Assembly (NCBI RefSeq): GCF_006517395.1
Contig: NZ_VDCY01000002.1
Span: 62,001 to 126,000 of the forward strand
Source of the DNA: Terrilactibacillus laevilacticus
GTDB taxonomy: Bacteria > Bacillota > Bacilli > Bacillales > Sporolactobacillaceae
DNA length: 64,000 nucleotides
Direction of reading: 5' to 3'
Shown: positions 35,470-44,372 of the stretch, piece by piece
Position numbering within the stretch: the first letter of the stretch is position 1
How the letters are laid out: every line of letters starts with the position of its first letter
Program-made: the position numbers and the translations under genes
Notes under the pieces: generated by a model
Database searches by the model: none
What the model saw: only the letters and a program-made list of their open reading frames with translations
Told to the model about the DNA's origin: nothing

Positions 35470-37461
35470 TCAGTCTTCTTTCACTAGCTTAAATCCGCTA
35501 ATGGCATTTTGTAGATCTTCGGCCATTTTTGTTAGTTGCTCTGCGCTTCTTGACATTTCTTCCATGGATGCAAATTGTTCTTCTGTTGCAGCAGATACAT
35601 TTTGAACACTGGCAGAGGCCTCTAATGCGACTTTGTTAATAACTTTAAAGGATTCTTGAGCATTTGTGGCGACTTCAGCTACCTCTACGACTCTTTCTGT
35701 TACATTTTCTATTTGATCGTTAACGTCTTTTGCAAATGACTGGATTTCATTAAAAGCATGCATCGAAGTGTTTACTGCGTCTAGTCCTTTATTAACTTCT
35801 TGGACGCCGACCTTCATTGATTTACTCACGTCATCCGTTTCGGTCGTAATGGTTGTCACCACATCTCGGACACGATGAGTTGCTTCTGAAGATTGTTCAG
35901 CGAGCTTTCGAATCTCAGCAGCAACAACACCAAATCCTTTTCCTTCTTCTCCAGCTCTTGCGGCTTCGATGGCCGCGTTTAGCGAAAGTAAATGTGTTTG
36001 GTTACTGATATCATCAATGTAATTCACAATTTCACTGATTTTTCCTGATTGTTCGGTCATCATTTCTACCGTTTCCGCTAGGTGTTGTATTGTTCTTTGT
36101 ATCGTCTTCATTTGTTCAAAGGTTAGATGTAACGTCTTGTCTCCCTTTTCAATTTCATTTCCGGCTTTTTCAGATGTAGAGGTAAGATTTAGCGTACTTT
36201 GTTTAATCCATTTTAAGTTTGTCGCCGCTTTTTCGATGTCCTCCGTACTTTCTTCAATTCGTTCCGATTGCGTTTCCGTTCCTGAGGCGACCTCTTGGAT
36301 GGAATTCGTAATTTCTTCTGAGGTTGCTCGACCTTCCTCTGCGCTTGCAGTTAATTCTTCTGAAGAAGCAGCGAGTGAAGACGCTTTTTCTTGAATAGAG
36401 AAGATTAATGTTTTCAAAGAATCTCGCATTTTTATAAAAGATGCACTTAGTTTCCCAATTTCATCTTGGGATTTTGCTTCAATGTTGACCGCTAGATCAC
36501 CTTGACTTACCTTCTCTGCTGCATCCATTAATCGGCGAATGGGAATTAAAATCATTCGAATAATAAATCCAATGATGAGGAGGCCTAGAATAATAGATAT
36601 CCCTACAATAATTGATGTCGTTGTTAATATAGACTGCGTTTCACTTGCCACTTCATCTAAATACAACGTACCCATTAACTTCCAGCCTGTTTCTCGGTTT
36701 GTTTTATAAATGAGACGCTTTTCCTGGCCAGCTAGATTATATTCGAAAGCTCCGGATTTATTTTTAAGTCGGTCGGCAATAAATTTTGATTCCGAAGTTC
36801 CCGATTTTTTTTTAGGGTGGGAAATAAATTTCATTTGACTGTCAAGGATGACACTGTAACCTTTTTCCCCAATTTTATTTTCACTAAGTAGTTTTTTAAA
36901 CGTACCAGCATTCATGTCGATGGCAACAACACCATTACCATCATTCGTCGTTCTAGCCACCGTTACAACAAATTGATGGTTGGTTAAAGAGGTGTATGGC
37001 TGAGATATAATAATTTCTCCAGGGTTAGCCACGGCTGTTTTATACCAATCTCGTGTTCTCGGGTCAAAATCACTAGGTGTTTTAAACTTTTGTGGTTCAT
37101 GAATAAAAGACCCCTCTTTGTTCCCTGCATAGACCATTAAGGCACTTGGATCTTCCTTTAGCTGCTTTTCCAACAAATTTTGAATATCTGATTGATTATT
37201 TTTCATGTCAGCAAGCTGAGTATTATCGGCTAAAAAACCAACAGCTTGTTTTTGACCTAAGACAATTTCTGTTATTGCGCCATTTATTAAATTCACACTA
37301 TTGTCGGCATTTTGTTCCATCTGATTTTGTATTTTTGTTTTTGCATTGTAATAAGAAAAGGCACCTACTAACAAACATGGAACGATTAAAATGATAAGAA
37401 ATGAAGTCATCAGTTTCCCACGAAGTCCCATATTGAATAAATTCTTAAATCTTTGCTCCAT
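35470..37461 (-). CDS. Methyl-accepting chemotaxis protein with dCache sensor, copy 1
   Basis: The 663-aa receptor has helix TM1 (about 17-36), an extracellular double-Cache domain (about 40-280), TM2 (about 282-305), a HAMP domain (about 306-358) and a long signalling coiled coil. The coiled coil has the hairpin tip [27 protein letters not shown]. The sensor keeps R137, W139, Y140, Y156 and D182 of the amino-acid-binding dCache motif. F132 stands for Tyr and T142 for Asp, so its ligand may differ from that of the paralogue at 38584-40575. It ends FKLVKED with no CheR-binding pentapeptide. A SigD-type promoter lies upstream. Confidence 0.9.
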   Translation of the reverse strand: MEQRFKNLFNMGLRGKLMTSFLIILIVPCLLVGAFSYYNAKTKIQNQMEQNADNSVNLINGAITEIVLGQKQAVGFLADNTQLADMKNNQSDIQNLLEKQLKEDPSALMVYAGNKEGSFIHEPQKFKTPSDFDPRTRDWYKTAVANPGEIIISQPYTSLTNHQFVVTVARTTNDGNGVVAIDMNAGTFKKLLSENKIGEKGYSVILDSQMKFISHPKKKSGTSESKFIADRLKNKSGAFEYNLAGQEKRLIYKTNRETGWKLMGTLYLDEVASETQSILTTTSIIVGISIILGLLIIGFIIRMILIPIRRLMDAAEKVSQGDLAVNIEAKSQDEIGKLSASFIKMRDSLKTLIFSIQEKASSLAASSEELTASAEEGRATSEEITNSIQEVASGTETQSERIEESTEDIEKAATNLKWIKQSTLNLTSTSEKAGNEIEKGDKTLHLTFEQMKTIQRTIQHLAETVEMMTEQSGKISEIVNYIDDISNQTHLLSLNAAIEAARAGEEGKGFGVVAAEIRKLAEQSSEATHRVRDVVTTITTETDDVSKSMKVGVQEVNKGLDAVNTSMHAFNEIQSFAKDVNDQIENVTERVVEVAEVATNAQESFKVINKVALEASASVQNVSAATEEQFASMEEMSRSAEQLTKMAEDLQNAISGFKLVKED

Positions 37462-37499
37462 AAAACTCTCCCCCTTCTCCTTCTTTTGTCTGCAATTTA

Positions 37500-37527
37500 A
37501 TATCGGTGCTTTTATATCCTCTTTGAA
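37500..37527 (-). promoter_or_regulatory. SigD-type promoter of the first chemoreceptor gene
   Basis: On the minus strand, TTCAAAG is followed 15 bp later by CCGATATT. This fits the flagellar sigma consensus (TAAA, 14-16 bp, GCCGATAT) and closely resembles the promoter of the paralogue. Confidence 0.7.
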
Positions 37528-37613
37528 CCGTTTTTCTTTGTTGAATATGACAAATTGTTGAATGTTGGGGGGAGAAGATATACGTTATGCTGTATCTTTT
37601 TATTGGAACACCT

Positions 37614-37872
37614 TATAGAGGTTGTTCAAAAAGTTACCAAATGATAAGCTACGAATCTCGGCGCCCACTTGTTTTTCCGGTCCTCATGTAACGGATACAA
37701 GAGGATCGCTGGCTAAAATCGCTCACGTCCTATGGAATGCCGGTCCTAAGGAGCTGCGCCGCTCTTAGCCTCCCGACGCCCAGGACGGGCTAGTACTGGC
37801 GTTCTGGCAGGATGCCAGCGTACTTAGCCAGTAATCCTTTTCATTTGTCACCTTTTTGAGCATGCACTTATA
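37614..37872. repeat. MITE-like element, copy C (259 bp, different centre)
   Basis: The left 70 bp (TATAGAGGTTGTTCAAAAAG onward) and the right 35 bp match copies A and B. The middle is replaced by a longer GC-rich segment with a nested palindrome (TACTGGC...GCCAGTA enclosing CTGGC...GCCAG). No ORF is present. The orientation is the same as A and B, again with the left end toward a gene start. Confidence 0.8.
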
Positions 37873-37876
37873 GCAA

Positions 37877-37906
37877 AGCCGAGACAAATGTCTCGGCTCG
37901 TTTTTT
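37877..37906 (+). terminator. Terminator-like hairpin left of array 6
   Basis: GCCGAGAC (37878-37885) loops through AAAT to GTCTCGGC (37890-37897); TTTTTT follows on the plus strand, where no gene precedes it. The stem and loop match the terminator at 38503-38529 exactly. Confidence 0.7.
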
Positions 37907-37959
37907 AGATCGTTTCGTTGGGAAAAATTAATTTAGCCGGGTGTATAATCCCTGCTAAG

Positions 37960-38455
37960 ATTGCACCACTTCTCCGTGGAATTGAGGCACTTTGCTTGGG
38001 GATTAAGTGGTTGCTCTGAGATTGAGCTACTTCGACCTGGAATTGAGCCTCACCCTCAGATTGCACCACTTTAACATTGGATTGCTCCACTTCAACATTG
38101 GATTGCTCCACTTCGCTTCAGATTGCACTACTTCAACATTGAATTGCACCACTTCGCTTTGGATTGCACCGCTTCAACATTGGATTGCACCGCTTCGCCT
38201 TCGGATTGCACCACTTCAACATTGGATTGCACCACTTCGCTCTCGGATTGCACCACTTCAACATTGTTTTGCACCGTTTCGCTCTCGGATTGCACTACTT
38301 CAACATTGAATTGCACCACTTCAACATTGGATTGCACCGCTTCGCTTTCAAATTGCACCACTTCAACATTGGATTGCACCACTTCGCCTTAGGATTGCAC
38401 TACTTCAACATTGGATTGCACCACTTTGCTCTCGGCAGTTTGCACCACTTCAGCC
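37960..38455 (+). repeat. Array 6, about 23 units of 21 bp (TTGCACCACTTC subtype)
   Basis: The most regular array: units ATTGCACCACTTCAACATTGG and ATTGCACCGCTTCGCCTTCGG-type alternate, mostly exactly 21 bp. Hence long chance ORFs with a seven-residue period appear in several frames. The leftmost five units are mixed TTGAG/TTGCAC forms. It lies between the two chemoreceptor genes. Confidence 0.92.
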
Positions 38456-38502
38456 GGAGTAACTCTCTCCGGAACCGAGCCACTCTACTCTTTTTTCTAC
38501 TC

Positions 38503-38529
38503 AAAAAAGCCGAGACAAATGTCTCGGCT
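38503..38529 (-). terminator. Terminator after the second chemoreceptor gene
   Basis: AGCCGAGAC (38508-38516), loop AAAT, GTCTCGGCT (38521-38529); TTTTTT follows on the minus strand. Confidence 0.88.
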
Positions 38530-38548
38530 CATTTCAGTCTATTTTTTT

Positions 38549-38603
38549 ATAGAGTTAGTCTTCCTTCACTAATTTTTATAGAGTTAGTCTTCCTTCACTA
38601 GTT
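38549..38603. repeat. Short tandem duplication at the end of the second chemoreceptor gene
   Basis: TATAGAGTTAGTCTTCCTTC is repeated twice in tandem (about 31-bp period). The inner copy is the stop and last codons (LVKED); the outer copy is now untranslated. Confidence 0.8.
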
Positions 38604-40575
38604 TAAATCCGCTGATGGCTTCTTGTAAGTCTTCAGCCATTTGGGTTAATTGTTCTGCACTGCGTGACATTTCTTCCATGGCTGCAAATTGTTCCTCTGT
38701 TGCGGCTGAGACATTTTGCACACTGGCAGAGGCTTCTAGGCCCACTTTATTGATGACTTTAAATGCCTCCCTAGCATTGTTTGCGACTGCAGCTACTTCT
38801 ACGACTTTTTCTGATACATTTTCTATTTGCTCGTTTACAGCATTCGTAAAAGCTTCAATCTCATTAAAGGTAACCAGTGAGTTATTGACGGCGTCAAGTC
38901 CTTTATCCACTTCTTGGACGCCCGCTTTCATTGATTTACTTACGTCATCTGTTTCTGTGATGATGGTGGTTACGACGTCACGGACACGATCAGTTGCTGC
39001 TGAAGATTGTTCAGCCAATTTTCTGATTTCAGCTGCGACAACGCCAAATCCTTTTCCTTCTTCACCTGCTCTTGCGGCTTCGATGGCTGCATTTAGTGAG
39101 AGAAGGTGCGTTTGGTTACTGATATCATCAATGTAATTCACAATTTCACTGATTTTCCCTGATTGTTCGGTCATCATTTCAACTGTTTCTGCCAGATGTT
39201 GTATCGTTCTTTGAATGGTCTTCATTTGATCGAATGTCAAATGTAATGTTTTGTCACCTTTTTCAATCTCTTTAGCTGCATTCTCAGACGTTGACGTGAG
39301 ATGGAGCGTACTTTGTTTAATGGCTTCTAAGTGACTGGCCGCTTTGCTCATTTCCTCTGTACTTTCTTCAATTCGCCCAGATTGAGTCTCCGTTCCAGTA
39401 GCAACTTCTTGGATGGAATTCGTAATTTCTTCAGATGTGGCACGTCCTTCTTCTGTACTTGCTGTCAATTGTTCAGAAGAAGCCGCAAGTGACGATGCCT
39501 TTTCCTGAATCGAATAGATCAATTCTTTCAAGGAATCTTGCATTTGGATAAATGCTGCGCTTAGTTTACCTATTTCGTCTTGAGATTTCACCTCAATATC
39601 GACCGTTAAATCGCCTTGACTAATTTTCTCAGCAGCAAACATTAAGCGGCGAATGGGTTTAAGAATCATTTGAATGATGAATCCCATTAGTAAAAGACCT
39701 AATAAAACTGAAATTCCTACCACAATAGATGTTGTTATTAGAATAGACTTTGTTTCATTTTCTACTTCATCTAAATACAACGTACCAATTAATTTCCAAC
39801 CGGTTTCGCTATTCGTATCGTAAATAAGGTGTTTCTCTTCGCCATTCAATTTATAATTGAATTCACCAGATCGATTGACAAGACGATCGGCGATGAATTT
39901 ATCTTGTTTTGTTCCTGGTATTTCCTTAGGATGAGCGATGAATTTCATATCACTATCAAGAAGAACACTGTACCCTTTTTTCCCAATTTTGTTTTTGTTG
40001 AGGATTTTTTGAAATCCTTCCGCATCAATATCAATACCTACAACGCCTTTTCCATCGTTTGTCGTTCTAGCTACTGTGACAAGATACTTATTATCTGCAG
40101 CTGAATAATAAGGCTGTGTAATCACGATATCCCCTGGATTCACCATAGCATCCTTGTACCAAGGTCGAGTTCTTGGATCATAATCAGTCGGGAATTTCGT
40201 ATTACGTGGTTCATACATATACGATCCATCTTTATTTCCCACAATGATCATGGATGCATTCGGATTTTCTGTTTTTTGGTTTGCTAACAATTCTTGGATG
40301 TCTGCTTTATTCTGTTCCATATGATCAAGCTTAAGTGTATCTGCTAAAAATCCAACCGCTTGTTTTTGCCCCGATAGGAGTTGTATGATGGATTCATTAA
40401 TTAGCTCTACACTATTTTTTGCATTTTGCTCCATTTGATTTTGGATTTTATTTTTAGAGTTGTAATAGGAAATCGACCCTACTAACAAACACGGAACGAT
40501 TAATATGATGAGAAACGACGTGATGAGTTTCCCTCGAAGCCCCATGTTTAATAATTTCGTAAGTCTTTGCGACAC
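38584..40575 (-). CDS. Methyl-accepting chemotaxis protein with dCache amino-acid sensor, copy 2
   Basis: This is a 663-aa paralogue of the receptor at 35470-37461 with the same layout: TM1, double Cache, TM2, HAMP, signalling hairpin with [16 protein letters not shown]. The distal Cache pocket has Y132, R137, W139, Y140, D142, Y156 and D182. This is the full residue set reported for amino-acid-binding dCache domains, so an amino acid ligand is likely. The start is GTG with GGGGGAG 7 nt upstream. It lies 140 bp downstream of the second aminotransferase gene, fitting chemotaxis toward compounds the island breaks down. Confidence 0.9.
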   Translation of the reverse strand: MSQRLTKLLNMGLRGKLITSFLIILIVPCLLVGSISYYNSKNKIQNQMEQNAKNSVELINESIIQLLSGQKQAVGFLADTLKLDHMEQNKADIQELLANQKTENPNASMIIVGNKDGSYMYEPRNTKFPTDYDPRTRPWYKDAMVNPGDIVITQPYYSAADNKYLVTVARTTNDGKGVVGIDIDAEGFQKILNKNKIGKKGYSVLLDSDMKFIAHPKEIPGTKQDKFIADRLVNRSGEFNYKLNGEEKHLIYDTNSETGWKLIGTLYLDEVENETKSILITTSIVVGISVLLGLLLMGFIIQMILKPIRRLMFAAEKISQGDLTVDIEVKSQDEIGKLSAAFIQMQDSLKELIYSIQEKASSLAASSEQLTASTEEGRATSEEITNSIQEVATGTETQSGRIEESTEEMSKAASHLEAIKQSTLHLTSTSENAAKEIEKGDKTLHLTFDQMKTIQRTIQHLAETVEMMTEQSGKISEIVNYIDDISNQTHLLSLNAAIEAARAGEEGKGFGVVAAEIRKLAEQSSAATDRVRDVVTTIITETDDVSKSMKAGVQEVDKGLDAVNNSLVTFNEIEAFTNAVNEQIENVSEKVVEVAAVANNAREAFKVINKVGLEASASVQNVSAATEEQFAAMEEMSRSAEQLTQMAEDLQEAISGFKLVKED

Positions 40576-40608
40576 AAAAATGCTCCCCCTTTTTATTATC
40601 TATCATTT

Positions 40609-40637
40609 ATATCGGCAAGTTAGGTTGCTCTTTGAAC
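40609..40637 (-). promoter_or_regulatory. SigD-type promoter of the second chemoreceptor gene
   Basis: Minus strand: GTTCAAAGAG, then 14 bp, then GCCGATAT, a perfect flagellar-sigma -10. GTTCAAAGAG is shared with the promoter of the first receptor. Confidence 0.8.
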
Positions 40638-40717
40638 CTTTTTTCGATAAAAAACGACATTTATTAAAAGGGGAGAACAATTAAAATTCAAGACGTGTCA
40701 TCTCGGCTATTATCGTT

Positions 40718-41995
40718 TCACTTACCTATTTCATTAAGACAGTCATCAATGATGTCAATGGCCTCATCAACGTGCTCTTTTCGAATAATAACTGGCGGAA
40801 TGAAGCGAATGACGTTTTTATCAACACCGCAGCTTAAGAGCAATAAACCTTTTTCGAGGGCTTTTTCTTGTAATTGATGAACTTTATGAGCGTTTGGTTT
40901 TCCTTCCTTTGTCACGAATTCCATGCCGATCATAAGGCCAAGACCACGTATGTCTTGGATGTCGGAATATTTTTTAGCTAATTCATGAAGTTTTTCGATA
41001 AAATACTCACCCACGAGGACGGCATTATCGAGACCGCCTTGCTCTAGGCATTCGATGACGCCGAGTCCAGCCGCACAGGATATCGGATTCCCGCCATAAG
41101 TCCCGCCATGGGCCCCGCTTGACCATTTATCCATGACTTCTCGTTTTCCAACGATGGCGCTTAACGGAAATCCGTTCGCGATGCCTTTGGCGAGTGACAT
41201 GATATCGGGCTTTACACCAAAGTGTTCATGGGCAAACATTTTCCCTGTTCGGCCGAATCCGGTTTGGACTTCATCAAAGATCAGGAGGATTCCATGTTGA
41301 TCACAAAGGTCTCGAACGGCTTGAACAAACTGAACGGGAGGGACAATATAGCCCCCTTCCCCTTGAACAGGCTCCATCAAGATGGCAGCGACTTTTTCTG
41401 GAGCAATCAAATAATGAAAAACGTCTTCAATTGATTGAAGGCAGCGCTCCGTCTCCGCTTCCGGCGTTAATCCGGTTCTGAACGTATACGGGTACTCGGC
41501 AAAATAAACACTAGGCAACAACCCTTCGTATTCTTTTCGATATTGGGCGTTTGACGCTGTCACGGTTGTTGCCCCCATCGTTCGCCCATGGAAGCTTCGT
41601 TTAAAAGCGATAATCCCAGGCCGTTTGGTTGCCCATTTGGCGAGTTTAATGGCTCCTTCTACCGCTTCGGCCCCGCTGTTTGAAAAGTAGAGTTTATGAT
41701 CGCCGCCAGCAAGATGACAAATTTTTTCAGCCAGTTCAACATACGGTTTGTAGTAGACGACATTGTGACAGCCATGGACCAGTTTTTCCATTTGTTCTTG
41801 GGCTTTTTGAACAATGTAGGGATGATTATGTCCGAGATTGGTGACACCGATGCCGCTTGAGAAATCAAGATACTTTTTTCCTTTCGTATCCCATAAGTAG
41901 GCTCCTCTGCCTTTTTCAATTTCAAGTTCCGTGATGCGTTTGGCAAGAGGCGGCATCACGGCATTGGCCCGTTCAGATAAAGACTTTTTCGACAT
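40718..41995 (-). CDS. Class III PLP aminotransferase, copy 2
   Basis: The 425-aa protein is collinear with copy 1 (15430-16737) over its whole length: MSKKSLSERANAVMPPLAKRITELEIEKG, NSGAEAVEGAIKLAKWATKRPG, FDEVQTGFGRTG and SLAKGIANG with K270. The likely role is transfer of the terminal amino group of GABA- or ornithine-like amino acids. It is co-directional with the rocB copy (36 bp gap), the same order as in the first operon, but here no transporter is attached. It ends about 10 residues shorter than copy 1. Confidence 0.88.
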   Translation of the reverse strand: MSKKSLSERANAVMPPLAKRITELEIEKGRGAYLWDTKGKKYLDFSSGIGVTNLGHNHPYIVQKAQEQMEKLVHGCHNVVYYKPYVELAEKICHLAGGDHKLYFSNSGAEAVEGAIKLAKWATKRPGIIAFKRSFHGRTMGATTVTASNAQYRKEYEGLLPSVYFAEYPYTFRTGLTPEAETERCLQSIEDVFHYLIAPEKVAAILMEPVQGEGGYIVPPVQFVQAVRDLCDQHGILLIFDEVQTGFGRTGKMFAHEHFGVKPDIMSLAKGIANGFPLSAIVGKREVMDKWSSGAHGGTYGGNPISCAAGLGVIECLEQGGLDNAVLVGEYFIEKLHELAKKYSDIQDIRGLGLMIGMEFVTKEGKPNAHKVHQLQEKALEKGLLLLSCGVDKNVIRFIPPVIIRKEHVDEAIDIIDDCLNEIGK

Positions 41996-42031
41996 ATACT
42001 TTCCTCCTTAGCCGCACTATTTTTTTTACTA

Positions 42032-43681
42032 CTATCCTTCTATTTTTAAAAAAGCAGACGTTAACCGCCGAGTTAGCTTTGGCAGTTTGTGAAAGGTGTA
42101 AGGTTTGTAGACCCGCTCCGTCCATTTATGGGCATCCATTCCATAGACGCCAAGATTAATCGAAGGAATATCTAATTTCCGAAGATGGTCAAACGGTACT
42201 TGGCCTAGAGAGTCCCATTCAGGAAAGTTCTTGGTAAGGACTTCTAAACTATTTTTCAAATCGATGAGAGATAAATAACTGCTGTCAGATAAGTAAGGAA
42301 AGAAACGTTTGATCGAAAAAGTTTCCCCTGTTTCTTTTCCAAAACGTTCAGCCTCTTCGTGAATGATGTTTAAAATCTGTTTTTCACCTTCAATAAAGGT
42401 GTAGGGAACATAAGGTGGGCCAAAGAAGATGATGATACACGGCTGCATCGTTTGATCATGTTTTCTCAATTCATCCACAATATGATACGTTATGGTTCGG
42501 ATGTCTTCCTTTTGATATTCCAGATGAATTTTTTCTGCTAAGGCTTTAACATTAACGCCTTGCCCTCCGAGTTTCTCGCAAAATTCTTCGTACGTGTAGA
42601 CGGCCAGATCCCACGTGAGCATGCGACTCGGCAAACCATTTCGTTTAAGAAACGCCTCGTATTGCGCTTCGTAGTATTTTTTGGTCATATCTCGAACGTT
42701 ATATGCGATGGTCTTTAATTGATTCATAATGTCTTCCGGCGGTCGTTCGTAGATCATGTAATTAAAGTAGATGAAGCTGGTGATCGGGGTTTGAACGTTA
42801 TAATGATCTTTGATTTCACGATTTAGGAGTGTACAAGGCGGAAGAATCATCTCTCCCTCTAAGTTTTCAGCGAGGGACATATTGTTATTGATTTGACGGT
42901 TGAGCTCAGATGTAACGAAGGTGGGATCGAGCCCTTTTAATGTCTCGCCGACATGCGTTTCTCTTCCATAGACGTAAAAACTGGGCAAACATTTCCCAAC
43001 AGCGCCTGTATAAATATACCGAGCTGGATCTCCTGGATAAAAAGCAGACGTGTAATCATTGTTAATCGCAGCCACATAATCGAGAGAGAGGGTCTCTTTT
43101 ATCCGAAGAAGCTCCTCTGTTGCGGCAATAATCCCGCCGTGAGAGGTCTCTTCAATAGGGTTAACCATGAGTAAAATATTCCCTATTAATCTATCTGGAT
43201 GCTCTGAATAATAGAGGAGATTGCTTAGATGAACCGCCAGCCCGCTTTTCATATCTAAAGCCCCGCGGCCAAACATCCAATCACCAGATAAAGCCTGCTC
43301 GCGAATGGTATCGTCCCCCGTGTATGTTTTAAAATAGTCCAATAACGCGGCAGGATCAAAAGCATGTTCTTCAAGTTTACCAAAATCCTTGACCCCAACG
43401 GTATCCATATGCGAATGAAAAATAACGGTCTGTTTAGTTTGTTTAGGTCCACGAACGAAAGCAAAAACATTTTTTCTACTGAGCGGATCATTTGGTATTT
43501 GATGAAGCCAGACTTGTGTTGGGTGATGGGTAAAGTAAGGAAACTGTTTGATTAAAGCAGCGATTTGATCTGCGATGCCGGCTTCATTCGGTGTGCCGTT
43601 CACACTCGGCATATTCACAAGCCATGTGGTTAACTTCTCGATACGCTCTTCCTCTGTTAAATCCTTTGATAACAAATCCAC
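42032..43681 (-). CDS. rocB: RocB-like M20 family amidohydrolase/peptidase, copy 2
   Basis: The 549-aa protein is collinear with copy 1 and has the same catalytic residues: HSHMDT (H91, D93), GRGALDMKSG (D143) and NPIEETSHGG. The start is GTG at 43681, preceded by AAAGGAG at 9 nt. Sequence differences from copy 1 are spread evenly, so the duplication is not recent, or the two pairs were acquired separately. Four tandem 130-140 bp repeats fill the 5' region and may affect its expression. Confidence 0.85.
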   Translation of the reverse strand: MDLLSKDLTEEERIEKLTTWLVNMPSVNGTPNEAGIADQIAALIKQFPYFTHHPTQVWLHQIPNDPLSRKNVFAFVRGPKQTKQTVIFHSHMDTVGVKDFGKLEEHAFDPAALLDYFKTYTGDDTIREQALSGDWMFGRGALDMKSGLAVHLSNLLYYSEHPDRLIGNILLMVNPIEETSHGGIIAATEELLRIKETLSLDYVAAINNDYTSAFYPGDPARYIYTGAVGKCLPSFYVYGRETHVGETLKGLDPTFVTSELNRQINNNMSLAENLEGEMILPPCTLLNREIKDHYNVQTPITSFIYFNYMIYERPPEDIMNQLKTIAYNVRDMTKKYYEAQYEAFLKRNGLPSRMLTWDLAVYTYEEFCEKLGGQGVNVKALAEKIHLEYQKEDIRTITYHIVDELRKHDQTMQPCIIIFFGPPYVPYTFIEGEKQILNIIHEEAERFGKETGETFSIKRFFPYLSDSSYLSLIDLKNSLEVLTKNFPEWDSLGQVPFDHLRKLDIPSINLGVYGMDAHKWTERVYKPYTFHKLPKLTRRLTSAFLKIEG

Positions 43682-43819
43682 ACATTATCGCTCCTTTCCC
43701 ATAGCCTATATCTCATTATGTATATTCGATTGCGGGCTATTTATACTAAAAAGGGGGACAGGACTGTTAAACAAACGTTTGATTAAGGGGGTTTTTGTGT
43801 AGATGGTGAAAAAAGTTAA

Positions 43820-44300
43820 TTCATTCTCACCATTTTACACTTGGAATTGCGATTTTTAGTATGAGAATGGTTAATCGAGTTAATTGGAAATTATCCTCCC
43901 ATTTAAGATCTTGTGATTCCTGAGTTTATGTCTGGGTGAAAAATTTTATTATTTTCTAACCCTTTCTCTCTGGTCCTTGCGACTTATAGTGTAGAGAGGT
44001 TAATTGAGTTGTTTAGAAATATCCTCCCCTCTTAACCTTGTGATTCCCGAGTTTGTGTGTCTGGGTGAAAAATTTTATTATTTTTTTGTTTTTTTCTCAC
44101 CATTTCTCTCTAGTCCCTGCGACTTATAGTGTAGAGAGGTTATGAGATGTTTTAGATTCTTGTTCAAGTTTAAGATCTTGTGATTCCCGATTTTGTGTGT
44201 CTGTGTAAAAAATTTTATACTTTTTTTGTTTTTTTCTCACCATTTTACGCTCCTTCTTGCGATTTATAATATGAGAGAGTTATTGAGAGACTGAATTTTG
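43820..44300. repeat. Four tandem units of 130-140 bp upstream of the second rocB gene
   Basis: Anchors TTGCGATTTTTAGT (43847), TTGCGACTTATAGTG (43977), CTGCGACTTATAGTG (44117) and TTGCGATTTATAATA (44257) give periods of 130, 140 and 140 bp. Each unit then carries a CCTCCC or CAAGTTT segment, CTTGTGATTCC, GTCTGGGTG and AAAATTTTAT. The fourth is truncated. Each anchor sits in the loop of a small hairpin. No ORF is present. Confidence 0.85.
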
Positions 44301-44323
44301 CGAGGAATTTTGTGACATACAGT

Positions 44324-44372
44324 AAAAAAGACGCTTGGTAAGCCATAATGTTGACTTACTTTCGCGTCTTTT
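44324..44372 (-). terminator. Terminator after the 241-aa membrane protein gene
   Basis: AAAAGACGC pairs with GCGTCTTTT across an inner GTAAG/CTTAC stem; T's follow on the minus strand. Confidence 0.8.

Noticed and set aside
38128-38382. Minus-strand ORF through array 6 with a seven-residue repeat (NVEVVQS-like)
   Set aside because: The 21-bp period keeps frames open by chance. No ribosome site is present, other frames are open too, and arrays with a 20-bp period break the frame.
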